Source: Euonymus europaeus
Lineage: Eukaryota; Streptophyta; Magnoliopsida; Celastrales; Celastraceae
Length of the DNA: 64,000 nucleotides
Direction: 5' to 3'
Assembly (NCBI GenBank): GCA_963580455.1
Contig: OY756958.1
Span: forward strand, 27,416,501-27,480,500
Shown: positions 11,373-24,597 of the stretch, one piece after another
Numbering within the stretch: position 1 is the stretch's first letter
Layout of the letters: each line of letters begins with the position of its first letter
Position numbers and translations under genes: made by a program
Notes under the pieces: generated by a model
Told to the model about the DNA's origin: nothing
Seen by the model: the letters and a program-made list of their open reading frames with translations, nothing else
The model's database searches: none

Positions 11373-12849
11373 ATGGTACTACGGGTCTTTATTGGATCTA
11401 CTTTGTTCTTTTCGTATTTCTATGCGTTTACGCATCTGTGTGACTCGTTGTTCAATTTGTGCAGACTTTCAAGCGCAGGAACGGAGGCCGTAACAAGCAC
11501 GGTCGTGGCCACGTCAAATTCATCCGCTGCTCCAATTGCGGAAAATGCTGCCCCAAGGTACGTCGCAATTTTCTGCAAACACCTTTACGTGATGATGTCG
11601 ATTACATTTATACAAATATCACCGAATGAAATTTGTTGTAGATTCTGGTTGGTTATATATCTTGTAAATTAACGGTAATTGATGGACAGGACAAGGCTAT
11701 CAAGAGGTTCCTTGTGAGGAACATCGTTGAACAAGCTGCTGTCAGGGATATTCAAGAGGCTGGCGTCTATGAGCGTAAATTTTTCATCTTTGATTTTGTC
11801 TCTTTGTTGTGTATATATGTATATTATAGTTTTATTTTGTGTTTGATTGTACGATTCTTCTGTTCTTGTTTCATGATCAGAGTACACTCTCCCGAAGCTT
11901 TATGCAAAGGTGCAATACTGTGTGTCATGTGCCATCCACTCTCATGTGGTCAGGGTGCGTTCTCGTACTAACAGGAGGGTCCGGGAGCCACCACAGCGTT
12001 TCATCAGACGCAGGGTACTTATTTTTTCTGTTTGTTTGTAAAATATTCCGGTTACTCTTTGAATTTTCTTATATTTCTGCCAGTTGATTTTAGAATATAG
12101 TAGTTATTTCATAAAAATTCATTGTAGTTTTTTTTTTTTTTTGTGGTTGTATATATTTCCATTTGCAGTTTAGCCCTCCTTATTAAATTTTGAACTGATG
12201 TTAGATTCTAAGTTCTCGACCATGTGAAGCTGAAATGCTTGTTTGTTTCTTCACAAAAGCATCACCCTACAGAGCCACTAACCTTCAGTCCAGAAAAGAA
12301 AGGACTTTTGAATGTGTTGTTTTCAACTAAATTCCTCTGGACGTGGGTATTGTTAACGAGTGCTTTCCTTTTTGCATGTTTACTGACTATTTAAGGGCTA
12401 CATACTTACACTAACTCTGGAGTATTCTGGAATGCTATTTCATTTTTCTTTTTCTGAAGTGTTTGACAGACTAACTATTTATACAATATATCGTATGCTT
12501 CATTCTAAATTCTAATGGATAGTTAAAGTGACGTATAAAATGGTTTGAGATCGTTTTTATTTTTAATTGCTGTTGACTTGTTTTGTTATGTTTGATATGC
12601 TATGTTATATTTGCTTCTGGCTGCTGATTTCGAGGATGTGAGAATATCTAGCTGTAGTTGTCTCATATTATTCGTAGTTGATAGCTTGTTTTGATATACT
12701 CCACATGCCGTCTTCTCATTTTGTGCTGCCAAGATAATTTATTTATTGGGAATATTTTTATTTATTTATTTCAGGACGATATGCCAAAGCCTGGTCAGCC
12801 TGGCCAAGCACCTCGTCCCGCTGGAGCTGGCAACCCTGTTCGTGCTTGA
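11373..12849 (+). CDS. RPS26: 40S ribosomal protein S26 (eS26)
   Basis: This is a component of the small cytosolic ribosomal subunit, near the mRNA exit channel. Five exons join in frame: 11373-11375 (the ATG alone), 11465-11557, 11690-11774, 11881-12014, 12775-12849 (390 nt, 129 residues, family-typical). The start is [17 protein letters not shown]. The zinc-binding cysteines appear as CSNCGKCC and [12 protein letters not shown]. The tail is the plant-type [16 protein letters not shown]. An intron directly after the start codon is a common arrangement in plant ribosomal-protein genes. The promoter carries telo-boxes and a MITE. Neighbour recall: At2g40590 and At3g56340 encode eS26 beside macro-domain and SOD genes respectively. 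Confidence 0.97.
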
Positions 12850-14311
12850 GAGCAAATTATTTTTTGATGCTGTTTTGCTGTCATATGGTGGATGCTGAGA
12901 ATTCCATCAATTTCTGTTTTGTCTAGGACACCGTATTTTATAATTACAGGCCGCAATTTTTGAGGTTGTCTATTCAGATTTTGAATCTACGAATTGAGGT
13001 CGTTAGTTTAGCTTTCTTGACATTATTTCCATTTGCACGGTTTGGACTTGCAATCAGTTTTGCCTTTGAACTACATGCATCAGCAAGAGGGCCGTTATTT
13101 TGGCTCATTTCAATGGGTGAACTGACCAAAGAGGGCTGTAATTTTATAATCTGAAGGCGAATAAACATCAGGTTTTAATGTGTTATCCTCCATTGAAGGA
13201 GGGTAGCACACAATACACAGAATATGATATATTTCCTTTTAAATTCCCATCTCCTACTGGTAGGAAGATGGTATATTTTCTTCTAAACTAATCTCAAGAA
13301 CATCAAACCCGTAAGGCAAAATTTTTTGATTATATTAATTATTTGGAACTGGTTCCCAAATAAAAAAATTAAAGAAGATTGGTACCACTGTGGGTTGATT
13401 TATTACTTTTTTTTCCTTATTTTAAATATTTCTTGAATGATTTCTCAGCCCCATTTAAGTTTTGACCAGTAATTAATAGAATAGAAAGGTGCTTTAGACG
13501 GACAAGTTCATCACCACCGAGGAGGCGAGAACATGATTTTATGATGCAGAGAGAAAATGGCGGGAGTTTGATGGGGATCGTCTGATACTTATAGCTACGT
13601 CGTATTGACTACTTGTGAGTGTGCAAGTGCATGTTTAACGGCAGAGATTTACTTGATCAATTTTTCCCCAAGTATTTGAATTTCATCTTTATCTGGTTTT
13701 ACCTGATTTAGGGGTTGGTGGACCCACTGTCTTAATGTGGGTGATGAAGCGCATCTGGTTGTTACTAGTACTCAAGTAGGGATCATAAATTCTGGGATGT
13801 GTCATTTGGATTATCCAGGGCTTTTGGGATTTCAAACAATTTATCCCCGAAGAGAATGTTCTGCCTGTACTTGTTTGAGACCAAGGGTTTCAGAAAAGGC
13901 GGAGCCTTTAATCACAACAAAGAGGCAGAAGGAAAGAGTCTTCACATTCAAACAGTGTAGACCGGTAAAGTCTTATCAATTCGGAGCCCCTTTGTTTTTT
14001 TGTACTACTGGTTATGATTAGTAGTTCTGAATAATGTGATGCTAAATACCAGACCTTTAATTTTTTAGTGGTGTTGTGTTCACAGTGATACACTTTGTCA
14101 TGGTTCTCTTGAGATGTCAGTTGATGCCCTTATTCTATATATTTGTATGATATATCTGTGACATTGTTATGACAGAAACGTGCTACGTTTTTGCTTTGAT
14201 ACTTTGATATGAATTACGAAAGAATGGATCTTGGGGGTTTCTGCACTGTCAGTCGTTTGATTTGGTAATGGTGCTATTTGTTTATCAGACAACTGAGGTT
14301 ATCTTGGTGAG
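12850..14311. other. Intergenic region before the nucleotidyltransferase gene
   Basis: The region contains the eS26 3' UTR and an AT-rich spacer. The stretch from about 13490 probably holds 5' UTR exon(s) of the downstream gene, but no splice structure could be proven. The 94-codon plus frame at 13737-14021 has no recognisable domain. Confidence 0.45.
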
Positions 14312-17300
14312 ATGGAAGTTTCAGCTTCTGAAGTGGTGGGAGATATTCCAGATAGCTCCTCACCATCTTCGTATTTGTCTTCATTGTGTTCCTCCATCTC
14401 TTTGTCTAATCATCACAGATTATTGATGGACACTGGACTCCAGCTAATGGCTGAAAAAAGCGTAAGCGAAATTCTTGATACTGTTCTACCGGCTGTAGTT
14501 TCTGACAATAGAAGGAAGGATGTTATCGAGTATATTCGGAAGCTAATTGGTAATCATTATAAGAAAGAGGTGAGAAGTTACCCTGCTTCCGTCTGTTTTT
14601 TTGCTTTTGTGTTTTTGAGTTTTTTCTTTCAGGAGAAGCGTACAGTTAATGTCCATTTTCTTGTGCTAAAGATGAAATTTATAGTTGGTAATTATATTTA
14701 TTATGTAACACTGTGTCTCTTGTTTCCGAAAATTTATAAATGATATATGTTCTCAGCAGACCATAAGGTCTATATGACTATATGCTTCCCTTAGTTTTAT
14801 ATTTAACTTTTTCTTTGTTTTATTTTTCGAGAATTTCATTTCATACAGTGAATGGAAGTCTTGGATGATAACATTAGCCACCGAAAAAATATTCTCATAT
14901 TTAGTATTGCCGTCATTAGGATTCAAGAATCACGAGCCATCATAACGTTTGGCCATCATAATGGAGATGTTACATACTTTGGTTTAGGCATGGCTATAGA
15001 CCTGAATAATTTATATATTTGGTATAGAGGTTATTGTAAACTGGATGAACTTTCGTCTTTTGATGGAATTGATTTAGTTCTAGTAAATGATTTTTATAAT
15101 GGCACTCCCTAGGTGCCCTTATTAAGATGATTTGTCCATCCTTTTGTCGCTGACGCACAAAAAAGGAATTGTTTAAATGTTTTCTCACGTTTCATGGTTT
15201 GAAACCCATTGCTAGCAGTAAGTATCATAGATCATGCAACTTATTCAAACAATTCCAAAACAAAACATGTATAACCACTAATGGGAGGATTTCCAAAGTT
15301 GTGGTGTAATTCCCTACACAGGCCTTTTATCACCCTGATGGAATCAACACTAAATAAACAAATAAAAATTTGAGGTTTGTACTAGCCTTGTTATGGAATT
15401 TAGAGAGATGGTTTCTGACCTAAAACTTTTGATGCTTAGGTTGCAATGAACAACTCTGCACCGTGCCAATGTTTCATTTTTAGCTGAGTAGAGCAACAAA
15501 TGCATAGATTAAATGACCTGTTTTTTTTGTTGCTTAATATGCATAAAACCTTGAAGTTTCTCTTCCATCCACCTATATCATTGTTTTTTTATTCCTCTGG
15601 CCTTTATAGTTCTTTTTGTTATTCATAAAATCCACTTCTGGAACTTCCTATGTAACTATTTGATTTTTGTGCCAGACATCGTTGGTTACATTTTAGTTTT
15701 TATAATTTTGATTTTTTTTTTTCGCCTTGCAAATCTATGGTACATTAGTAATTAGCATCATAATGCATGTTTATGTTCCAAAGATGCTTATGAGCTATCG
15801 AGCATAATGGTTATGTTTGCATGCGGACTGCTATTTTTATACAGTCTTGCATAACTTCACTGAATCCTGGCATATGTTGGCTCCTATTGCAGATACATTT
15901 GCTTGGTTCTTTGATATGGAACAGGTCAAATAAAAAACAACACTAGGGCCAACTTCTGCTTCTCCTCTAGTTGTACAGTTTTGACTATATATGATAGTAA
16001 AAACATTTCTCTGGGGAAGATGTGATTGGTTTATTATTCATTATGGTTTTATTGATCTTAAGTCAAGGTGAAGTTATTTAACTCTTTCGAATGCAGGTTA
16101 TAGAGCTCTTCCCATTCGGCTCAGTTCCATTAAAAACATATCTCCCAGACGGAGACATAGATTTTACTGCCATCACCCATCCAAATACAGAGGAAGATCT
16201 GGCCAAAGGTGTCTGCAAAATTCTTGAAGCTGAACCACCAGATCGTATGTTCAGAATAAGGAATGTCCAATATATCTGTGCACAGGTTAGTTTTGATGGT
16301 TTCTAATGCTCCTTGTTTTCAAGTGTTGATTTGGTAATCTAATTAAAAGTTTTTGGTATTACATCTTTCATGCGTTTATATCATTCCATTTTGCTTGTTT
16401 TACGAGCATACATTATTGTGGTAGCCTGGTTGTTACTTTATGAGTGATTTATAATGGACTCATGTTCAGAATGGTAAGATGTTACTTCACATTTCCTCTT
16501 CCATCTCTTCACTTGGCGATATATTGCGGCATGCAGTGTAAATATTGCAGGAGTCAAGACACCTGTCACCTTTTAACAATTAGCTTGTTGTCGTTATTTT
16601 TAAGGGATTGTATAAGACAATATTCCTTTCTTAACCAACATGAGCTTTTAAAATTTCATCAGCTCCTATTAGTGACATTGTTAGAAACTACTTTGCTATT
16701 GAATAAACTTAAGTTTCCCTTGTTCAGAGTATTTCTCTGTTCCTGGTGGATTCCAGGTCTGTTCCTGGTGATTCAGAGATTTCAGGAGCTAATGTCGTTT
16801 AGTTCTTGTTTTTTACACTTTTGTCTTGTATCACTAATGGTCTCCGCTTTGAACGGAAACACCTATTTGAAATTGTCAGGTCTGTTCCATGTAGAGCATA
16901 AGTTATCAAGATTGAGAATTTTCCCTGCGTCGCTTTCCAACTGAAAATTACCACTTCAGTTGGGGCTTTTGGTTTCAAAAAATACTTCCATGGAAACTCT
17001 TTGTTACCGATATTATGATTTAGAGAAGAAAGAGATCTATAAAAGCTCCTAACAGCTTGAAGGATGAAGTGCACCACATGATGCAGTCCTTTCTCCCATT
17101 GTTGACTGAAAATCATATATGAATTTCTTGAAGACATTGACCCTCTCCAACTTACAATCCAAAGCATTTCAAATCAAATAAATATTTCCTCCCATAAGTC
17201 CAATCAAAATTCTACACAATCTTTACCGATGGGCGCCTTATTACTTATTAGTGGCCAATCTTAAGAGGTCGGAGATTGTATCTTTCAAAAGAGACTCGTC

Positions 17301-20300
17301 CACCATTTTCCATACTAAAAGTGAATGCTTTCATCCGTTCCCTACTTTGAGGAGTAGTGAGCTGGAGGCCATAAATCGTAAGACTTCCAAATAGTTCGCC
17401 AAACACCGACCCTTCCTAATCCACCCAATTTGTTAATCCACACCACACTTGACACCCATCATTATTCCAAAGGTATCTTTATCATTGGCAAATCTCCAAA
17501 ACTTCTCAAGAAAAGCCTCATTGAAAATGTAAAGAGCTAATACCCAAAGCTCCTTTAATTTTGGAAGCTTTACCATCTCCCAATGAATTCAATGAAAACT
17601 TTTATCATGGTTGTCCCACCAAAGAACGTAGTTTCGGATGCTTTCAAGCCTACTAGCCAACAAAACCGATACGGGAAAAAGGGACATGAAATAAGTGGTG
17701 AGGATAGAGAGTGTGATCTTTATGAACACAAGTCTATCACCTTTTGAGAGAAAACGACCCGTCGCATTCCTCAAGTATTCTCTCAAACTTCTCGATGGCA
17801 GGGTTCAAAATAATGGAATATTTGTGTTTGGCTCCTAGTGGAATGCCAAGATAAGTCATTCACATCAAAAGCAATTCCAATGGGTCGACATTACTTTTGC
17901 TAAGATTTAGTTTTAAACCCGAAAATACCAGAAAACGAAGAAGAATGGTCCTCAAGCTTAAAACTCGATCAATATCCACATTGCAACTTAAAACACAGAC
18001 ATGTTGTTCTTAAATAGGAGGCGAGTGATTGAGAATTTGGAGTCACAACTATCCATGTAACGAATAAGGAAACCACACTTTAATAAAGAGAGACTCAAAT
18101 GCCTTAAAAGCAACATCGCTTTGGCAATAAAGGAAACATATGATATTGATCGTTTGTGGATGGTCGGACACTCGGTCTAATTTGTATAGTGGGTATAGAT
18201 TGATTGGTAAATGCTTGATTTTAGATAAGATAGAGAACTTGGACTACAAAATCCAATTTTGAGGGAGATAAAATTTTGGTATCTTCCGTTCCTCTGTAAA
18301 AAGTTATTTATCCTTTAAAATAATCCAAAAAAGTGAAAAAGAAAATACATTGATAGTCAGGTGTGTCAAATTGTTCATGATGGAAATAAGAAAGGTAAGA
18401 CAAGGAAAGGTGTGTCAAATTACCCTGAAATCTGTCGCTTCTTTAACACGATCGATCCCTGTTAAATTCGCTGCCTTTTTTTAAGGACTTGTCTTTTCCC
18501 CCAATTTCTTAAACTGCATACTCTCATCTTATTCCACCTATAATTTAAGCATTGATTTTTTTGAATGGAATAATTTAACATAGATTAAGCTGGTTGCTTT
18601 TTTAATATCAGTCCGTTCTCTCTTAAAGTCGCTGCCTTCCCTCGAGGACTTTTCCTTTTATCTAATTTCTTAAACTGGCACACACACGTTATATTCCACC
18701 TACAATTTAAACATTGAGCATGATAGTTATTTTACTTGGACATTCTAGCTTACTCTGTAATCTATTAGGCAAATCTAGAATTGCCAATTTCAGCATATCC
18801 CTGGAAATCTTATCTATTAACTGTGCGGTTGGATTCACTCAAATAATATGTTCGTATTTTGAATGATATGAATGAACTTTGAGCTGATAAAAAGGCAAGG
18901 AACCCTGTAATTCTTTGCCAATCATAATCATCATTGTTTATTTGGCTAGTCAATTTTTTTTATGCCAACTTTCAATAATTATTTTTCATTACTGTCTTAC
19001 TAGTGTCTCTCTTCTGCTGTATGCTATAGATTTAAGAGAGGCTTCATTTGTGCAATTGTAACTGACATAAAATGGTTAATAGAGAGTACTAAAAATACCA
19101 TAAAATTCAGTGGCATTATACAACGTTGACGATTGTGAAGAGGTGAATCTCTCCTATAAGTACGAAAAGATAATCTTGCCGTAATTCACTTTGCAGAGGG
19201 TCAAGGTTCATCTCTTCTTCACCTGACTTTGCATTCTAATGCAGATTAGGAGGAAGAAAATTCAGCAATCGAAGAATTTTAGAATTATGGTTCCTTTGGG
19301 TACTTGTAATGTGTTTTCTAGTTAGGTTTAGGCCTTATTTTATGCTTTGTAAATTGAGATAATTGTTAGGACAGTGTCATCGAGTTATTTTTGAATTTTT
19401 AGAATTCAGGGCATTGTCGTGATTTCTAGGTTTAGTGGAAATATTAAATTAATTATAATAGGTACTATTGTTAGTCTCTCATAATGGTATTTTATTTAGT
19501 TTAGGTCTAGCCCTATTTTATTAGTTTGTTTTTAGGAACAAAGTCTCTTTTTTCATCTGCCATAAGCTAGGGTTCTCAATGAATATTGGAGGTACCTGTA
19601 CCACCCTCTTTCCTCTAAAAAAAAAAGTATATATTTTTTTTTTACAGGTAAGTTCAGTTAAAATTATCTTTCTAAGCAGCTACTTATATTAATTATACAA
19701 AACCTTACAGTACAAAGAGGGCATGTGTTGGCTGGTTTACATTCGCACTTATAGGGTGCATTCCTTTGGTTTTGTTGTCTTCGGTGTTGATTCCTTCAAT
19801 GAGAACAGCTCGAGCAGCTTGCTCGAGTAAACTTCTGTTTGGTCAATTCTCGGGGTTTGTTGCTTACAGTAAGTAATGTCCTGGACCTGCGGATTTAAGG
19901 TTTGATAATCGATAAGATCATCCCAACTGCGTGTTTGATAACTGCTTGAAGCTCTTAATCTCATTGCACCTTGTTTGTTAACTTAAGTTCCTTGCTGGAT
20001 TCAGATGGTTTTTCAATTCTCTCAAATATCAGCTACTGAAGACATCTAAGAGTATTTGCAATCAAAAAGTTATCGTAGGTTATAACTCCAGGTTTCTTAA
20101 AACTGCTACCGGACTGCCTCTGCTTGTTGCTGCTGAAGGTGATATTAGACCACTGGCTACAGTAATATAGCAGCTGCAGAAAGCTGACGCTTAACTAGCT
20201 ATGGAGAACTCAAATTTGGGTGAGGAAGAACCCAACAATCACTTCTCCTCGTTTCGTTGCCTCAACTCTTTCCTTATCACTTCAACTGCTTATAACCCCC

Positions 20301-23300
20301 ATTCCTTATATCATAACACCCACTAATTTTTAGTACATTTGGTTTTTCTCCAACTTCAAATGCCAAAACATAGCTAGATGATGAAGGTAGATTTGCCTTT
20401 TAAATCTGCAAGAGCTGCCCGGCTAAGGCCAGTTTCAGAACCCAGAGAAGGATCCTATTGTCATTAAAACACTGCAGGGAGTCAGTGAATTTGGTTATTA
20501 GACATTTAGTTGTGAGAAAGCTTGTAGAAACTAATGTGAAAAGTTGGACATCCATTTTAGCTGCACCAACCCAACAGTATGATACTGATGCTTTATTCTT
20601 TCAGGTAAAAGGAAAACCAACAAGGTGTTGACACTTGTCACAAATATGTCTTTTTTGCACTACAAAATAATCTTGAATAAAAAGAAAAGAGATTTGTGTT
20701 CTGTATTTTATTTGCCCAAGGATGTACGGGATGCGTTTGCCTTGCAATGCTCTCTAGAATATAATTTATTCTAGACTTGAAAAGATGAGTCACATAGTTC
20801 GGTGTTATTCTGCTTTTATTTGTCGCAATCTCATTCTGTTCGGGATTGTATTCACTCCTATTGTTGCTTCTTTCAGCAACTAACTTTTTGCAGGCAATAG
20901 GTCGTTGTTCTCCGATCAAAATGTTATTTTCTTGATGTGCAATAAAGGAAGCAATGATTTCTTGCTCATCTGTTTATCTTGATATTTTGGATGGCAGGTT
21001 AAGGTTGTAAAATTCTCAGTGAATAACATAGCTGTGGATATTTCATTCAATAAGAGGGCAGCGATTTGTTCCCTCTTTTTCCTGGAGCAGGTATGCTCCT
21101 ACAGTCGTACTGCTAACTTTTAGATCCTGTATTTTATAGGCATATATGAATATGGGCATGTCTTTGGAACAAGTGTGCATACTTGGCCCCATCAAAGTAG
21201 CTTAGGATAACACCCACTTACCAAACAATTTATAGCAGCGAGACAATTAAACAGAACAAGAAAAGCTGTCAATTTTGTAAGCTGGTAATTGAAGTATGCA
21301 CCTGGTGATGATATCAGCAGGTAATCGAAAATCAACATGCCAAGTTTAATATTTGGATCTCTGTTTGTACTGATGAGTAGTCTTTGAATTGTCTTTTGTT
21401 TTACTTGGTTTATATTTTGGCTCTCTATCTTTGTTTGGACAAGTTTTATATTTGGATCTGTAATGAATCAATTTGTCCATGTTTCCATCTCATTTTTTCT
21501 TTTTGTCCTGTATTTACATGCCAAATTTACTTTGGTGCCTCTGCATTGAAAAGCAGCTACTTCCTCTTCCTTTAGCTGATTATTCACATTCCTTAGAAAG
21601 TACAAAATTACTATCTTTCTTGATAATTAAATCTCTCTCAGATTCTCGCCATTTTCTTCCCTTTCCAAACCCAAACCCTCCTCCCATCCCTCATTGCATC
21701 ACATGGCTCAAAGCCTCAAACTATAACGTAATGTACTTCCAAACACGGATTTGACTGAATTTGGAACTTTTTTTTTTCTTTTCCTCAGGTCAATCAACTT
21801 ATTGGGAAAGGGCATCTTTTCAAACGCAGTATTATCTTGATCAAAGCTTGGTGCTTTTATGAATCAAGAGTTCTTGGTGCACACTGTGGCTTGATCTCAA
21901 CATATGCGTTAGAAACATTGATCTTGCATGTCATAAACCTTTTTCATTCTTCATTACATAGTCCTTTACAGGTGGGCAATTTTGTTTATTTGCACGTACA
22001 TTTGCAAAAACATGACAACACTTAACTTGGACACTCTATTTACAGGTACTGTGTAGGTTTTTGGACTACTATAGCACTTTTGACTGGGACAATTATTGTG
22101 TTAGCATATATGGCCCAGTTGCAATATCTGGCCTTCCCGATATTGTTGGTATGTTGAGTCTGTTTGTATATGTTTTGAATAGAAACGTCTGTTTATAATA
22201 TTAGTCATTTATTGATCATAACTTCTTCATTTGACTGCACTGAAAAAAAGAAAAATGTGTTCATTTGAGACTTTCCATTTTTATTGTCGCAGTAAATCCA
22301 GAAAATGATAAATTACTGCTCAGTCGGGAAGTGTTGAGGAATTGCAGAGAAACTTTTTCAGATTCCGTAAAGGCACTTGAGACGACCTGTGAGTTCCGTG
22401 TTAAGCATCTCAACATATTAGATCCTCTAAAGGAAGATAACAACCTAGGACGAAGTGTCAGCAAAGGTATGTGCTCATTTTCCCACCAAAGTGAATTTTC
22501 TGTTTCATTTTGGGCTTTGTCCATATTGTCTGCATTTATGATTCTTCCTAAAAAATATTGGGTTAGCCGTTAGCGCTCTATTCCATTTTCTGAGGACTTT
22601 CCAGAAGTTGACATTATCTGCATTTGGTAACTATTCACAACTCCTAAAGAATTTCCTAAAGTTTTCAATAATACTTGAAGAAGTATGAAATTGCAGGCAG
22701 TAAATTAATTTTCATTAAAGTTGTTTCTCTTTATGTCTGACCTGAGTTCTATTAGTTTCTCATCCTTGTTGACTGACCTCTGTCATCATTTTCCCTTGAA
22801 GGAAATTTTCATCGTATAAAATGTGCAATTATGTTCGGGGCTAAACAACTTCAAGAGATCTTCCAGCTACCAGGAGAAAACTTGGGTCCTGAACTTGAGA
22901 ATTTGTTTGCTACTACTTTGGGTCGGAATGGGAAGGGACTAAGGCCAGATGCAATAGTTACTGTTTCAGTATTTGGTATTGGAAGACGCGAGGAATTTGA
23001 TCTCTGTGGAGACTATAACAATTACTTCACTGGTCCACTACCCGACCATTGGTGTCCTGATCATTGTGCATCACTTGTTCCTAACCAGTCTAAATCTTCA
23101 TCATTACCTCCTCTATCATTAGGTTCTCCAGTTGAGAACAATTCTGGGTCCTTGTACTCATTTGCACCCGGAAATAATATTACCCATTCCTCATTACCTT
23201 CTCTATCATTACGTTCTCCAGTTGAGAACAATTCTGGGTCCTTGTGCTCATTGGCACCCAGAAAGAATATTACCCATTCATCATTACCTTCTCTAACATT

Positions 23301-23979
23301 ACGTTCTCCAGTTGAGAACAATTCTGGGGCCTTGCACTCATTGGCACCCAGAAATAATATTACCCATTCATCATTACCTTCTCTAACATTAGGTTCTCCA
23401 GTTGAGAACAATTCTGGGGCCTTGCACTCATTGGCACCCAGAAATAATATCACCCATACTCCTGGACCAGATGTATTTTCTTTGGGACTGCCAGTCTGCC
23501 ATGTTTATGCTCCCCAATTTTTTGCTTATAGTCCTAGCAGTTATATAATGATGACGTCCCGAGGAACAGGCACCTACATTCCTGACAGGGTACATCTATT
23601 TGAAGCCTTCCATTAATATTGTATACTCCATCCAAAACCAAATGCTCAAATGTTTTTGACTAAAATAGTTGACTTTGCTGATATATTGCAGAACCATAAG
23701 TCTTACAGAGACTGGCGACCACCAATGAGGGTTGGAAATCATGAAACTAGGACTTGTGGGCAGTTGCAGAGGCCACTTCGAATTGGTGCCCAGGTCGAAA
23801 ACTCCAGAGTGCCGGCTGAGGGTGAAAACGGCCACTGTCCTGTCAATAACTCCAGAGAGCTGGCTGAGGGTGGAAAAAGCCACTGTCCTCATCTTTCATT
23901 GAATGAATTTCCATCTCTATCAGGCATCAGTAGAAGCACATCATCAGATGTCCAACAATATCCCCTTCCCGAGTATTGA
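14312..23979 (+). CDS. Nucleotidyltransferase (poly(A)-polymerase/OAS1-like) with C-terminal repeats
   Basis: Eight exons join in frame: 14312-14569, 16097-16285, 20998-21090, 21789-21971, 22046-22148, 22293-22466, 22802-23589, 23692-23979 (2076 nt, 691 residues). The protein belongs to the PAP/OAS1 substrate-binding superfamily; plant members resemble non-canonical terminal nucleotidyltransferases, with RNA substrates unproven. The catalytic signature is intact: Gly94-Ser95 (FPFGSV), Asp106 and Asp108 (DGDIDF) and Asp163 (AVDISF). The substrate-binding region follows (residues 181-330; IKAWCFYESR, HCGLISTYALE). The tail (433-552) is four 30-residue repeats followed by a Gly/Ser-rich segment with a second short repeat (NSRVPAEGEN / NSRELAEGGK). 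Intron 2 is 4.7 kb and holds a LINE fragment. The closest recalled relatives are At3g56320 and At2g40520. The tail is likely disordered. Confidence 0.92.
16790..18080 (-). mobile_element. 5'-truncated LINE (non-LTR retrotransposon) remnant in intron 2
   Basis: Minus-strand translation in broken frames gives typical plant LINE reverse-transcriptase 3' sequence: GLKLNLSKS (about 17900), TYLGIPLGAKHKYS...NPAIEKFE (about 17800), then FLSKGDRLVFIKITLSILTTYFMSLFPVSV (17589-17786, shown here in two overlapping halves of a known block). The zf-RVT-like FPWKYFLKPKAP...VIFSWKAT follows at 16799-17000. Stops and shifts interrupt the frame, so it is dead. It lies antisense to the host gene. Confidence 0.8.
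18448..18718 (+). repeat. Diverged local tandem duplication in intron 2
   Basis: Two similar blocks, about 18448-18565 and 18612-18718, share the order GTTAAATTCGCTGCC / CTTAAAGTCGCTGCC, GGACTT, AATTTCTTAAACTG, TATTCCACCTA and AATTTAA-CATTGA. The similarity is imperfect, so the duplication is old. No function is apparent. Confidence 0.55.
23098..23457 (+). repeat. Four 90-bp in-frame tandem repeats in the nucleotidyltransferase tail
   Basis: Four copies of 90 bp encode 30-residue units, each with SSLP.L.L.SPVENNSG and ending A.PRNNITH or close variants (residues 433-552). The copies differ by a few substitutions and no indels, so frame is preserved. Copies 3 and 4 are almost identical, which points to recent expansion or conversion. 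Confidence 0.93.
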
Positions 23980-24436
23980 TCACGGGACTTCAAAACCGTC
24001 TTCTGGACCTTCTATGATTCTATCTAGCAGAGGAGGAAGATGGGTCAAGTTTTTTTGAACTCTACATTTTCTACATCATGTGCCTCAACGTAGGAAGCAA
24101 AAACAACTCAGAATTCTGAAAGTGATGAGAGACTGACGCATTCCCTAAAATTGTAACCTTTTTTCTAGCTGATTATGGGGTTTTTTTTTTGGAAAATGAT
24201 TATGAATTCCCTTCTTATCCGTTATGGACTTGAGTTGAAAAGACTGAAGCAAACATGCCATTGTTAGGAAAGGAACACCATTCCTTTGGGAATAATTTGG
24301 AAACATATTATTATTAGTCCTTTCAGATTTGCAGATGTTTTTGCTTGTGCTTTGGTCTTCCAATTTCTTATGTGCCTTAGAAGTTACATTAACTTGTGAT
24401 CGTTGGGACTTGAAAGATTGTTGATGCCTGAGCGTG

Positions 24437-24597
24437 GACCTAGACAACTGCAAACAGAACCATTATGCTGCCTGGTGAAGTTGAAGACAGTCTCCTTGTT
24501 CCTCTTCAACTGCAACTGCAAACAGACCTAGACAACTGCAAACAGAACCATTATGCTGCCTGGTGAAGTTGAAGACAGTCTCCTTGTTCCTCTTCAA
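24437..24597 (+). repeat. 88-bp period tandem duplication
   Basis: The block starting GACCTAGACAACTGCAAACA occurs at 24437 and again at 24525. The repeated part ends at CCTCTTCAA (24597) and is essentially identical, so it is recent. It lies about 460 bp after the nucleotidyltransferase stop, possibly in or just past the 3' UTR. Confidence 0.85.

Noticed and set aside
13172..13212. Short stem-loop-like sequence after eS26 (GTGTTATCCTCC ... GGAGGGTAGCACAC)
   Set aside because: Imperfect and short; no class of plant terminator or RNA gene fits.
13737..14021. 94-codon plus frame before the nucleotidyltransferase
   Set aside because: No domain; probably leader or spacer sequence.
23061..23453. 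130-codon open frame antisense to the nucleotidyltransferase repeats
   Set aside because: Its repetitive translation (ANECKAPELFSTGE) is only the shadow of the 90-bp coding repeats.
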